A DNA stretch of 21,606 bases, taken from SIG636 sp045604285. Its GTDB lineage: Bacteria; Bacillota; Clostridia; Oscillospirales; CAG-382. The notes under the pieces were generated by a model, which did not search any database, was not told the DNA's origin, and worked only from the letters and a program-made list of their open reading frames with translations. Positions 1 through 6,230 of the stretch are shown here, piece by piece. The stretch is taken from positions 1 through 21,606 of the forward strand of contig JAZUNS010000008.1 in assembly GCA_045604285.1 (NCBI GenBank), read 5' to 3'. Position numbers and translations under genes: made by a program. The first letter of the stretch is position 1. Each line of letters starts with the position of its first letter.

Positions 1-1
1 C

Positions 2-109
2 GTAATGTTTTTGTGTGGGGCAGGGCTTGCCCTAGCGCTGATTACGGGCTTCAACTCCAGCGTTTTGATGCTGGCTGTAATGACGGTAGTGTTGGCTATA
101 GACAAATAA
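2..109 (+). CDS. C-terminal end of a membrane protein (partial, runs off the left edge)
   Basis: Only the last 35 codons are present, ending in a TAA at 107-109. The translation is strongly hydrophobic: one segment around LCGAGLALALITGF, then an SSV break, then a second segment LMLAVMTVVLAI ending in DK. This looks like the last one or two transmembrane helices of an integral membrane protein with a short cytoplasmic tail. There is no motif that names a family, so no function is given. A hairpin begins two bases after the stop. Confidence 0.55.
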   Translation, partial: VMFLCGAGLALALITGFNSSVLMLAVMTVVLAIDK

Positions 110-110
110 A

Positions 111-137
111 AGCTGTAAAAACAAAGTTTTTACAGCT
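111..137 (+). terminator. Perfect 12-bp hairpin after the left-edge gene
   Basis: Arms at 111-122 and 126-137 (AGCTGTAAAAAC / GTTTTTACAGCT) pair perfectly around an AAA loop, two bases after the stop codon. On the + strand no clean T-run follows. On the - strand the sequence after it is T-rich (TTTATTTGTC), so it may act on either strand or as a back-up terminator for the lipoprotein transcript. Confidence 0.45.
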
Positions 138-159
138 CAGACCGTATAATAAAAAATTG

Positions 160-196
160 CATTAAAATTGAAAAGTCGGGGCAAAACCCCGACTTT
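160..196 (-). terminator. Rho-independent terminator of the ECF S component/lipoprotein transcript
   Basis: A 10-bp perfect stem (172-181 with 187-196, AAAGTCGGGG / CCCCGACTTT) starts 3 bases after the lipoprotein stop codon at 200-202. Read on the - strand it is followed by a T-rich stretch (CAATTTTAATGCAATTTTTT). This is the standard intrinsic terminator form. Confidence 0.75.
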
Positions 197-199
197 CAT

Positions 200-955
200 C
201 TATCTGCAAATTTTAATCTCGTCGCAATCTTCACTGGTGCTTACCCACACCGTGCCGTCGCCAAGCTCCCACATATCGCACCAAAAATCGTCGGTGTCAA
301 GCTTTGCACCGCCGGCAAGCTTATAGGTTGCGCTCATGGCAACAGAGCCTTCGTCAAAGAAGGATGCCGACGCAAATACAACGGCAATACCGTTAAAATC
401 CTTTTGATTGTCGTTAATATAGCCGTTAATGGCGGATTTGCCCGAGCCTTCAACGTAGGTCAAGTCATCGGATACTTTAACAACGATCATGCCGTTGCCG
501 ATGCCTGCGGGTAAAATTGCCGATACGGTTACCGTACCGTCACCGTTGTCTTTGGCAACAAGGGTAACCCTGGGCAGATCGTTAACGTCGCCGCTTTCAA
601 CCGTAGAGCTATCCCCCGTAATCGGCTGTGATTCGCTTTCCGTAACGGCAGAGCTTTCAAAGCTCTCTTCCCCCGTAGTTTCACTTTCAAAAGGCTCCGA
701 TTCGGTAGCAGAGGCTTCGGAAGAGACAAGCCCCTCGGATGCATCCTCACTGCTTTGCGTCTCACTGCCTTGAGCCTCGGAACTTTCAACGGATTCGTCA
801 TCCTCGGAGGGGGCAAGGGAAGAGGATCCGCTTACCGAAGGCTCGCTCGTTTGAGGAGCGCTGCTATCGTCACCGCCGTCATCGGCGCAGGCAGAAACGG
901 ATGCCATAACCGTAAAAATGCATAACAGCAAAAACGCAAATTTCTTAAAACGCAT
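200..955 (-). CDS. Lipoprotein with Ser/Glu-rich linker and a C-terminal beta-rich domain
   Basis: A predicted surface lipoprotein of 251 residues from ATG at 955. An upstream in-frame TTG at 961 is rejected because the AAGGAG at 965-970 lies 9 nt before the ATG but only 3 nt before the TTG. Residues 1-22 form a signal peptide with a basic start and hydrophobic core, ending in a lipobox VSAC whose Cys (about residue 23) would be lipidated. Residues about 28-115 are a low-complexity Ser/Glu/Asp linker, typical of a wall-spanning spacer. The last ~130 residues look like a beta-sandwich resembling cohesin-like or adhesive extracellular domains (segments DGTVTVSAILPAG and GIAVVFASASFF). That resemblance is my reading and not a firm family call. 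The gene starts 21 nt after the ECF S component stop, so the two are probably co-transcribed. A role in ligand capture or surface binding is inference only. Confidence 0.75.
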   Translation of the reverse strand: MRFKKFAFLLLCIFTVMASVSACADDGGDDSSAPQTSEPSVSGSSSLAPSEDDESVESSEAQGSETQSSEDASEGLVSSEASATESEPFESETTGEESFESSAVTESESQPITGDSSTVESGDVNDLPRVTLVAKDNGDGTVTVSAILPAGIGNGMIVVKVSDDLTYVEGSGKSAINGYINDNQKDFNGIAVVFASASFFDEGSVAMSATYKLAGGAKLDTDDFWCDMWELGDGTVWVSTSEDCDEIKICR

Positions 956-976
956 ACTCAAAATCTCCTTATAAAA

Positions 977-1513
977 CTACTTTTCCGGCAAAAGCTTAGC
1001 TTTCTTCAGCGCATATATCACCGGCGGAATCAAAGCAAACTGTATAACTATGCCGGGCCACGCAGGCAAAACCGAGCCTGCTATAAAACTGCTAAGTCCA
1101 AAGGGCATATCCTTGTAGCCCAACACTGCAAACTTTGCAATGCCTAAAGCTATTCTTCCCAAAACCATGGCGGTTAAAAGGGAAATATAAACGCCCAAAC
1201 GGGGAAACCTTTTCAGCAAAGCCATATACAAAAGCCCAACGGCAGCACCGTAAACCGCAAGCTCAAACGCCATGGGTAACGCCACCAACGGAAAAGGCGG
1301 CATACCAACTATAAAGCTACGCAGCAACGGAGTGGCAAAGCCGATAACGCCGCCCCAAACGGGACCGCAGATTATACCGCACAGCATTATCGGTATGTGC
1401 ATGGGACATAGCATATTGCCCAGCTCTTGGTTATTGGCTGTTAAAAACGGTAACAAATATGCCGCCGCCATAAGTATGGCAGAATAAGTCAGCTTTTTTA
1501 AGTTTTTGTTCAT
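977..1513 (-). CDS. ECF transporter S component (substrate-binding membrane subunit)
   Basis: A hydrophobic protein of 178 residues with about five to six transmembrane segments, matching the size and pattern of energy-coupling-factor S components. Such subunits bind a vitamin or cofactor precursor and dock on a shared EcfAA'T module, none of which is in this window. The motif region CPMHIPIMLCGIICGP followed by GGVIGFATPLLRS and a MPPFPLVALPMAFELAVYG stretch resembles the S-component group that includes putative pantothenate and folate carriers. I would call it PanT-like at most; the substrate is not established. The start is the ATG at 1513 behind GGGAG with a 5-nt gap. An in-frame ATG at 1549 has its own GGAG and would add 12 residues. 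The gene has its own promoter (1643-1670) and a leader with possible attenuator hairpins. Confidence 0.8.
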   Translation of the reverse strand: MNKNLKKLTYSAILMAAAYLLPFLTANNQELGNMLCPMHIPIMLCGIICGPVWGGVIGFATPLLRSFIVGMPPFPLVALPMAFELAVYGAAVGLLYMALLKRFPRLGVYISLLTAMVLGRIALGIAKFAVLGYKDMPFGLSSFIAGSVLPAWPGIVIQFALIPPVIYALKKAKLLPEK

Positions 1514-1636
1514 AAATTCTCCCGAAACAGATAAAATATTTGCTTTCATGCAAAAAGCTCCGCAGCTTCACACTACGGTTTTCAATACGTTAAAAAACTA
1601 TCGTCCTTCGGGACAATTCAATGGCTTCAAACCATT
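1514..1636 (-). promoter_or_regulatory. Structured leader of the ECF S component gene, possible attenuator
   Basis: Transcription from the promoter at 1643-1670 would start near 1636 and give a leader of about 120 nt. On the - strand it shows a hairpin AATGG/CCATT (loop TTTGAAG), a GTCC-CGAA-GGAC hairpin, then a CCGTAG/CTGCGG hairpin (about 1563-1581) followed by AGCTTTTT. The last element looks like a weak intrinsic terminator just upstream of the gene. An alternative GTTTT/AAAAC pairing would use bases next to this stem. I could not match it to a riboswitch class I know (THF, FMN, TPP, preQ1 or ZTP cores are not evident). Confidence 0.45.
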
Positions 1637-1642
1637 ATCTAT

Positions 1643-1670
1643 ATTATAACGATTTTACAAATATTGTCAA
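1643..1670 (-). promoter_or_regulatory. Promoter of the ECF S component/lipoprotein unit
   Basis: Read on the - strand: TTGACA (1665-1670), 16-nt spacer, TATAAT (1643-1648). Both hexamers match the vegetative consensus exactly. The -35 overlaps the TGA stop codon of the upstream DUF3842 gene, so the ECF gene has an independent start of transcription. Confidence 0.8.
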
Positions 1671-2080
1671 GCGTTTATTTCTTTTGCAATAATACGTGCG
1701 CCGTCGGCAACCACCTTTGTTAAGTTCCCTTCACCGGTGCCGGCAACGGTAATTCCGCACTTGCTTACGGGCAGCAATACCTTAAGTGCGGCAGAAGCTC
1801 CTATTGCGCAGGCTGCGGCGGGCGTAACCTCACCAAGCAAAGCGTCGGCACAAATTATACCTATGGGCCCTGCGATTATATCCGCAGTACGGCACGCCAC
1901 TACAATAGCGTTTTCGCCGGACGCACCCTTTGCCGCACCACCCTTAAGCATGGCTGCGGTGGCAGTGCTGTTGGTACCTACTGCCGTAATTTCCAAATCG
2001 GGGCAAAGCTCAAGCACGCTCTCAATAAGCCGCTTGCCAAGCTTGCCGCCCTGACCGTCTATTACAACCACCTTTTTCAT
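1667..2080 (-). CDS. DUF3842 family protein
   Basis: A small soluble protein of 137 residues recognised as DUF3842 from its start (VVVIDGQGGKLGKRL), the GTNSTATAAMLKGGA segment, and the ENAIVVACRTADIIAGPIGI region. The Gly-rich IDGQGGKLG motif after the first beta strand looks like a nucleotide-binding turn of a Rossmann-type fold. No reaction is established for the family. The start is the ATG at 2080, preceded by GGAAGGCGG; an upstream ATG at 2098 is at or before the predicted transcription start and is rejected. The gene has its own perfect -10 and near-perfect -35 at 2105-2133. It lies between an XRE regulator and an ECF S component on the same strand. Whether this marks a cofactor-related role is a guess from position only. 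Confidence 0.8.
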   Translation of the reverse strand: MKKVVVIDGQGGKLGKRLIESVLELCPDLEITAVGTNSTATAAMLKGGAAKGASGENAIVVACRTADIIAGPIGIICADALLGEVTPAAACAIGASAALKVLLPVSKCGITVAGTGEGNLTKVVADGARIIAKEINA

Positions 2081-2104
2081 AAAAACACCGCCTTCCATAG
2101 CGGT

Positions 2105-2133
2105 ATTATACCACTAAGTTAAAAAAACGTCAA
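2105..2133 (-). promoter_or_regulatory. Promoter of the DUF3842 gene
   Basis: On the - strand: TTGACG (2128-2133), 17-nt spacer, TATAAT (2105-2110). The predicted transcript start is near 2098, leaving a short 5' UTR of about 18 nt before the ATG at 2080. Confidence 0.8.
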
Positions 2134-2140
2134 CCGTTTG

Positions 2141-2461
2141 CTACCCCAGCTCCTCAAAAGCGGAAATCAGCTTAAGAGCAACTCTTTTTTCCTTATCGGA
2201 CAATCTGTCAATCCGCTTTAATAAATCGTCGGCAGATACCTCGTCCCGCTGTTCGGTTAAAATATCGTCGGGCATAACCCTTAAGCTTTTGCATATCTGC
2301 AAAAGCGTTTGCACACGCATATTGACCCCGCCGCGCTCGATGTCTGCGTATGTGCGATCGGAAAGCCCCGCAAGCTCTGCAACTTCTGCCTGCGTAAGCC
2401 CCGCTTTCTTTCGGTAATAAAACATTTTCTCACCAATAGCCCTAAGGTCATGAATAAGCAC
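2141..2461 (-). CDS. XRE-family helix-turn-helix transcriptional regulator
   Basis: A 106-residue DNA-binding protein. Residues about 4-62 form a Cro/C1-type HTH: IGEKMFYYRKKAGLTQAEVA, then ELAGLSDRTYADIERG as the recognition part, then LLQICKSLRVMPDDIL. The last ~35 residues (LLKRIDRLSDKEKRVALKLI) are helical and may serve dimerisation. The start is a GTG at 2461 with AAGGAGG placed 7 nt upstream. A longer frame to 2518 would run through the gene's own promoter and is rejected. It is transcribed divergently from the zinc-ribbon/TPR gene with overlapping -35 elements, an arrangement often seen when a regulator controls itself and its neighbour. That regulatory link is inference. Confidence 0.88.
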   Translation of the reverse strand: MLIHDLRAIGEKMFYYRKKAGLTQAEVAELAGLSDRTYADIERGGVNMRVQTLLQICKSLRVMPDDILTEQRDEVSADDLLKRIDRLSDKEKRVALKLISAFEELG

Positions 2462-2491
2462 TTTTCTTCCTCCTTCGTGCGTTATATAGGA

Positions 2492-2520
2492 ATTATACTG
2501 CCTGTTTAGTGTTGACAAAC
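2492..2520 (-). promoter_or_regulatory. Promoter of the XRE regulator gene
   Basis: On the - strand there is a perfect TATAAT (2492-2497). The -35 is weak: GTTTGT at 17 nt spacing or TTGTCA at 15 nt (2513-2518). It overlaps the -35 of the divergent promoter. Confidence 0.55.
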
Positions 2521-2540
2521 AGGAAGAAAAGGCGTATAAT
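2512..2540 (+). promoter_or_regulatory. Promoter of the zinc-ribbon/TPR protein gene
   Basis: TTGACA (2512-2517), 17-nt spacer, TATAAT (2535-2540): a perfect consensus. The predicted start near 2547 leaves a ~40-nt 5' UTR with AAAGGAAG before the ATG at 2587. Confidence 0.85.
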
Positions 2541-2586
2541 TATAAGAAGAAAAGCTCCTATAAATTTAAACGAAAGGAAGTTTAAG

Positions 2587-3450
2587 ATGAAAGCGATCGT
2601 ATGCGAAATGTGTTCAGGCAATGACTTTTCCAAGGTGGACGGAATGTTTGTGTGCCAAAATTGCGGTACCAAATACAGCTCCGAGGAAGCAAAGAAACTG
2701 ATGATTGAGCTTTCGGGCACGGTGAACGTTAAAGTTGACAAAACTGAAGACACGGAAAAGTGTATTGAGCTTGCACGCAAAGCCTGGCTGTCTAAAGACT
2801 ATGTTAACGCCGAACGGTATTATCGGACTGTTCTTGAAAATAATCCGAATAGCTGGGAAGCTTGCTTCTATTCTGTTTTGTCTCGTGCAAGCATGTGCAA
2901 GGTTAAGGATATAGCCTCGTCTTGCGTTTTGGTCAAAAACAATCACGAGAACGTATATAAACTGATAAAGGCCAATCTTACTGGCGCAGAAGAGGAAAGG
3001 GCGGTAAGAGCGGTTTCTTCCGATGTAATAGTTTTTGCGCGCACTATGCATAATGCGGCTTGCAATTATTTTAACGGCATAGGCTCAAGTATAAAGGATC
3101 AATCCCGTTCGGAAGTCGGTCAAATGATAAGCGAGGCTGTAAGAGTTATGTATACTGACGGAACAATGATTCGTTTGTATTACAAAGACACCCCGTTGGA
3201 GAAATTATGCGTTGACGGTTTTAGGTGGGCGATTAAGTATAACAACCTTTTGGCATCTATTGCATATATTCCGTTCGATATGGACGTACTTATGCCTATT
3301 TTTGAAAAATACGATCCCGAATATGCCGCTACCTTGAAAAATAGCGAAGGCTCTGGATTATCAATGGAGACTGCATCAAAGGCCATTTGGATAATAGCGG
3401 CAATTGTGGCTGTGGTTTGCGTGATTTGGATAATAAGCATTGCTAATTAG
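2587..3450 (+). CDS. Zinc-ribbon, TPR-containing, C-terminally membrane-anchored protein
   Basis: 287 residues from ATG at 2587, behind AAAGGAAG. A TFIIB-like zinc ribbon opens the protein with C6-x2-C9 and C23-x2-C26 (VCEMCSG and VCQNCGTKY). A tetratricopeptide-like unit follows at about residues 59-95 (ELARKAWLSKDYVNAERYYR, then VLENNPNSWEACF), then a helical region of unknown fold. One strongly hydrophobic segment near residues 265-285 (WIIAAIVAVVCVIWIISIA) ends the protein with only two or three residues after it, so it is probably tail-anchored with the bulk facing the cytoplasm. Ribbon-plus-TPR proteins of this type are common in Clostridia and lack a known function. The XRE regulator is divergent at its 5' end. 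Confidence 0.8.
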   Translation: MKAIVCEMCSGNDFSKVDGMFVCQNCGTKYSSEEAKKLMIELSGTVNVKVDKTEDTEKCIELARKAWLSKDYVNAERYYRTVLENNPNSWEACFYSVLSRASMCKVKDIASSCVLVKNNHENVYKLIKANLTGAEEERAVRAVSSDVIVFARTMHNAACNYFNGIGSSIKDQSRSEVGQMISEAVRVMYTDGTMIRLYYKDTPLEKLCVDGFRWAIKYNNLLASIAYIPFDMDVLMPIFEKYDPEYAATLKNSEGSGLSMETASKAIWIIAAIVAVVCVIWIISIAN

Positions 3451-3478
3451 AAGATATGCTTTGACAATATTAAAACAA

Positions 3479-3512
3479 AAGGCGTTGCGATATTCGCAAC
3501 GCCTTAATTTGT
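3479..3512. terminator. Bidirectional terminator between the TPR gene and pnp
   Basis: Perfect 12-bp stem AAGGCGTTGCGA / TCGCAACGCCTT (3479-3490 with 3494-3505) around a TAT loop, between two converging genes. On the + strand it is followed by AATTTGTTGTT and on the - strand by TTTTGTTTTA, so it can serve both. Confidence 0.82.
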
Positions 3513-3519
3513 TGTTCAA

Positions 3520-5610
3520 TTAGTCGTCAAGTGCATCCTTGCGGGAGAGGTTTATTCTGCCTTGATCGTCGATTTCGATAACCTTAACCTTTATCTCGTC
3601 GCCAACGGTAACAACATCTTCAACCTTTGCTACACGCATCTTGTCAAGCTTGTAGATGTGAACAAGACCTTCCTTGCCGGGTGCAAATTCAACAAACGCA
3701 CCAAAATTGAGTATTCTGGTAACCTTGCCGGTAAATACGGTGCCAACCTCGGGGTCAAATGCAATAGCGTTAACTATTTCAAGTGCCTTATAGCCTGCTT
3801 CCTTATCAACAGCGGCAATAAATACGGAACCGTCATCCTCAATGTCGATCTTAGCGCCGGTATCGGCCCAGATCTTCTGGATAACCTTACCACCGGTACC
3901 GATAACCTCACGGATCTTGTCCACGGGTATCTTGGTGGAGATCATCTTGGGCGCATACTTGGAAACGTCTTCTCTGGGCGCACCTATGCAGGGAAGGATT
4001 ATATCGTCTATGATATAGTATCTGCCCTTGCGGGTGGTATCCAAAGCGGAACGGATTATCTCGGGAGTAAGACCGTCGATCTTAAGGTCCATCTGTATAG
4101 AAGTAATACCCTTCTTTGTACCTGCAACCTTAAAGTCCATATCGCCGAAGAAGTCCTCAAGCCCCTGAATATCTATCATGGTCATCCATCTTTCGCCCTC
4201 GGTAATAAGACCGCAGGAAATACCTGCAACGGGGGCGGTGATGGGAACACCTGCGTCCATAAGTGCCAACGTAGAACCGCAAACCGATGCCTGAGAGGTG
4301 GAACCGTTGGAGGATACAACCTCAGAAACCACACGGATTGCGTAGGGGAAATCTTCCTTGGAGGGAAGGACGGGCTCCAAAGAGCGTTCAGCCAATGCGC
4401 CGTGACCAATCTCACGTCTGCCGGGGCTTCTGGAAGACTTAGCTTCACCTACGGAGAAACCGGGCATATTGTAGTGGTGCATATTGCGCTTGGTGTCCTC
4501 AGGATCAATGCCGTCAGGCAACTGCTGCTCTCTGATGGGGGCAAGGGTTGCAACAGAGCAAACCTGGGTCTGACCTCTGGTAAACATACCGGAGCCGTGG
4601 GTACGGGGAAGCAAGCCAACCTCAGCAGCCAAGGGACGGATCTCGTCCATACGTCTGCCGTCAACACGCTTCTGCTCGGTAAGCAGCCAGTGGCGAACAA
4701 TCTTCTTCTGAAGCTTATAAATGCATTCGTCTATCATAACCTTGCTGTCGGGATATTCCTCGGCAAGCTCCTCATAAACGCGCTCGTAAATGGGCTGCAT
4801 TCTTGCATCACGTACGCTCTTGTCATCGGTATCCAAAGCTGCCTTGATATCCTCGGCAACCATGGCTTCGATCTTATCGAACATATCGTGGTCAACATCG
4901 CAGGAGGGATATTCAAACTTAGGCTTGCCTATAGCCTCAACAATGCTGTTGATAAACTCAATCATAGGCTTTAAGGTTTCGTGGGCAAGCATAATGCCTT
5001 CGTAAACCGTGTCGTCATCAACTTCCTTAGCGCCTGCTTCGATCATAACGACCTTCTGCATGGAAGCCGCAACGGTAAGCTCAAGCTCATTCTTTTCCTT
5101 CTGCTCTGCGGTGGGGTTAACAACAAGCTTGCCGTCAACCAAACCGATAGAAACGCCTGCAATAGGGCCGTTCCAAGGAATATCGGAGATAGAAAGGGCA
5201 ATGGAAGCACCTATCATACCTGCGATTTCGGGTGAACAGTCGGGGTCAACGGACATAACCATAAGGTTAAGGTTAACGTCGTTCCTCAAATCCTTGGGGA
5301 AAAGAGGTCTTATGGGTCTGTCGATAACACGGCTGGTGAGTATAGCGCTCTGGCCGGGTCTGCCCTCACGTCTGTTCCAGCTGCCGGGTATTCTGCCTAC
5401 GGAATAAAGTCTTTCCTCAAAATCAACGGAAAGGGGCAAAAAGTCTATACCGTCACGGGGCGCCTTGGAAGCGGTAGCGGTGGCAAGTATAGCAGTTTCA
5501 CCGTAGCGTACAAGGCATGAACCGTTGGCAAGCTGTGCCATTTTGCCGGTTTCTACAACAAAAGGTCTGCCGGCAAAAGTGGTTTCAAACACTTTGTAAT
5601 TCTCAAACAT
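3520..5610 (-). CDS. pnp: Polyribonucleotide nucleotidyltransferase (PNPase)
   Basis: PNPase degrades RNA 3' to 5' by phosphorolysis and is a core enzyme of mRNA turnover, acting as a trimer in the cytoplasm. The 696-residue length is normal. The first RNase PH-like core begins at FENYKVFETTFAGRPFVVET and carries SWNRREGRPG and RVIDRPIRPLFP. The second core carries MFTRGQTQV, SPGRREIGHGALAERSL and VVSEVVSSNGSTS. The C-terminus has a KH domain with GxxG in REVIGTGGKVIQKI (about residues 555-615) and an S1 domain (GKVTRILNFGAFVEF, about 622-690). The ATG at 5610 lies 16 nt after the rpsO stop, the classical rpsO-pnp arrangement. The ribosome binding site is weak (AGAGAGAAGAAG). Confidence 0.97.
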   Translation of the reverse strand: MFENYKVFETTFAGRPFVVETGKMAQLANGSCLVRYGETAILATATASKAPRDGIDFLPLSVDFEERLYSVGRIPGSWNRREGRPGQSAILTSRVIDRPIRPLFPKDLRNDVNLNLMVMSVDPDCSPEIAGMIGASIALSISDIPWNGPIAGVSIGLVDGKLVVNPTAEQKEKNELELTVAASMQKVVMIEAGAKEVDDDTVYEGIMLAHETLKPMIEFINSIVEAIGKPKFEYPSCDVDHDMFDKIEAMVAEDIKAALDTDDKSVRDARMQPIYERVYEELAEEYPDSKVMIDECIYKLQKKIVRHWLLTEQKRVDGRRMDEIRPLAAEVGLLPRTHGSGMFTRGQTQVCSVATLAPIREQQLPDGIDPEDTKRNMHHYNMPGFSVGEAKSSRSPGRREIGHGALAERSLEPVLPSKEDFPYAIRVVSEVVSSNGSTSQASVCGSTLALMDAGVPITAPVAGISCGLITEGERWMTMIDIQGLEDFFGDMDFKVAGTKKGITSIQMDLKIDGLTPEIIRSALDTTRKGRYYIIDDIILPCIGAPREDVSKYAPKMISTKIPVDKIREVIGTGGKVIQKIWADTGAKIDIEDDGSVFIAAVDKEAGYKALEIVNAIAFDPEVGTVFTGKVTRILNFGAFVEFAPGKEGLVHIYKLDKMRVAKVEDVVTVGDEIKVKVIEIDDQGRINLSRKDALDD

Positions 5611-5626
5611 ACTATCTTCTTCTCTC

Positions 5627-5893
5627 TTACTTTCTCAAACCGAGTCTCTCAATAATGGAACGATAACGTTCTATATCGTTCTTAATGAGATAGTTAAGGA
5701 ACTTCTTTCTCTTACCAACCATCTGCTGAAGACCTCTTCTGGAGTGGTGGTCGTGGGGATTAGCCTTAAGATGTTCAGTCAAAGACTGAATTCTGTTGGT
5801 GAGAACAGCAATCTGAACTTCGGGGGAACCTGTGTCGCCCTCGTGAACTGCGTACTCCTTAATAATTGCCTGTTTTGTTTCCTTAGATATCAT
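5627..5893 (-). CDS. rpsO: 30S ribosomal protein S15
   Basis: S15 is a primary 16S rRNA-binding protein of the small-subunit platform. The 88 residues match the family along the full length: KETKQAIIKEYAVHEGDTGS, PEVQIAVLTNRIQSLTEHL, the DHHSRRGL helix junction that contacts 16S rRNA, and VGKRKKFLNYL. The start at 5893 is preceded by GGAGGTG with a short gap. It leads the rpsO-pnp pair. A leader of about 135 nt with stable hairpins precedes it, as expected for a gene known in other bacteria to be repressed by its own product. Confidence 0.98.
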   Translation of the reverse strand: MISKETKQAIIKEYAVHEGDTGSPEVQIAVLTNRIQSLTEHLKANPHDHHSRRGLQQMVGKRKKFLNYLIKNDIERYRSIIERLGLRK

Positions 5894-6030
5894 GGTTACA
5901 CCTCCATAAAATTATTCGGGTAAGCCCTGCAAAAGGTCGGGTGAAGCGAAAGTGCCGCCGTTGGGCACCCCCTGAATCCTTAAACTGAGCCAACCGTATT
6001 TCCTTAAAGATACGGGCCTTTTCCCGTATC
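5894..6030 (-). promoter_or_regulatory. Structured 5' leader of rpsO, candidate S15 autoregulatory RNA
   Basis: Transcription from the promoter at 6037-6065 would begin near 6030. The RNA opens with a perfect 8-bp hairpin GATACGGG/CCCGTATC (6009-6016 with 6023-6030). Further down there is a GGTGCC/GGCAC stem and a GGGTG/CACCC alternative pairing before the ribosome binding site. S15 represses its own translation through leader RNA in several bacteria, and the leader structures differ between phyla. I do not see a match to a specific published class. Confidence 0.5.
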
Positions 6031-6036
6031 CTCCCA

Positions 6037-6065
6037 ATAATAACACAAATATAACCGTTTGTAAA
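6037..6065 (-). promoter_or_regulatory. Promoter of rpsO-pnp
   Basis: On the - strand: TTTACA (6060-6065), 17-nt spacer, TATTAT (6037-6042). One mismatch in each hexamer. It sits directly upstream of the 5' hairpin of the leader. Confidence 0.65.
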
Positions 6066-6160
6066 TAGTTTTTTGCAAAAAAATTTAACCAACCGTTTTT
6101 AGATTTTTACCCAATTATTTCGACATTATAAATAAAAGTTGTAGAAAAGTTAAAATGCTA

Positions 6161-6189
6161 TTGCAAAACGGCACTTGATGGTGTATACT
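6161..6189 (+). promoter_or_regulatory. Candidate promoter of the glycogen operon
   Basis: TTGCAA (6161-6166), 17-nt spacer, TATACT (6184-6189). The predicted start near 6196 lies before AAAGGCGG and the ATG of the WG-repeat gene. I see no other promoter or terminator of this quality between here and 18694, so it probably drives the whole glycogen block. The 6066-6160 stretch between the divergent promoters is AT-rich and holds nothing else I can support. Confidence 0.6.
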
Positions 6190-6230
6190 TATCTTTGAGT
6201 AACAATGTAAAGGCGGTTCCTTTTGCTAAA

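Noticed and set aside
1514..1640. Known vitamin riboswitch upstream of the ECF gene
   Set aside because: I looked for THF, FMN, TPP, preQ1 and ZTP core motifs and found none; kept only as an unclassified leader.
3562..4974. Long open frame (470 codons) on the + strand opposite pnp
   Set aside because: It is fully antisense to a clear PNPase gene, has no recognisable domain or ribosome binding site, and its composition is that of a reversed coding sequence.
5883..6092. 69-codon frame on the - strand covering the rpsO leader
   Set aside because: It begins upstream of the predicted rpsO promoter, overlaps the S15 ribosome binding site and matches no protein family; the region is better explained as a structured leader.
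6195..6230. TTG at 6195 as start of the WG-repeat protein
   Set aside because: It coincides with the predicted transcript start and lacks a ribosome binding site; the ATG at 6231 places MKKK directly before the signal anchor.
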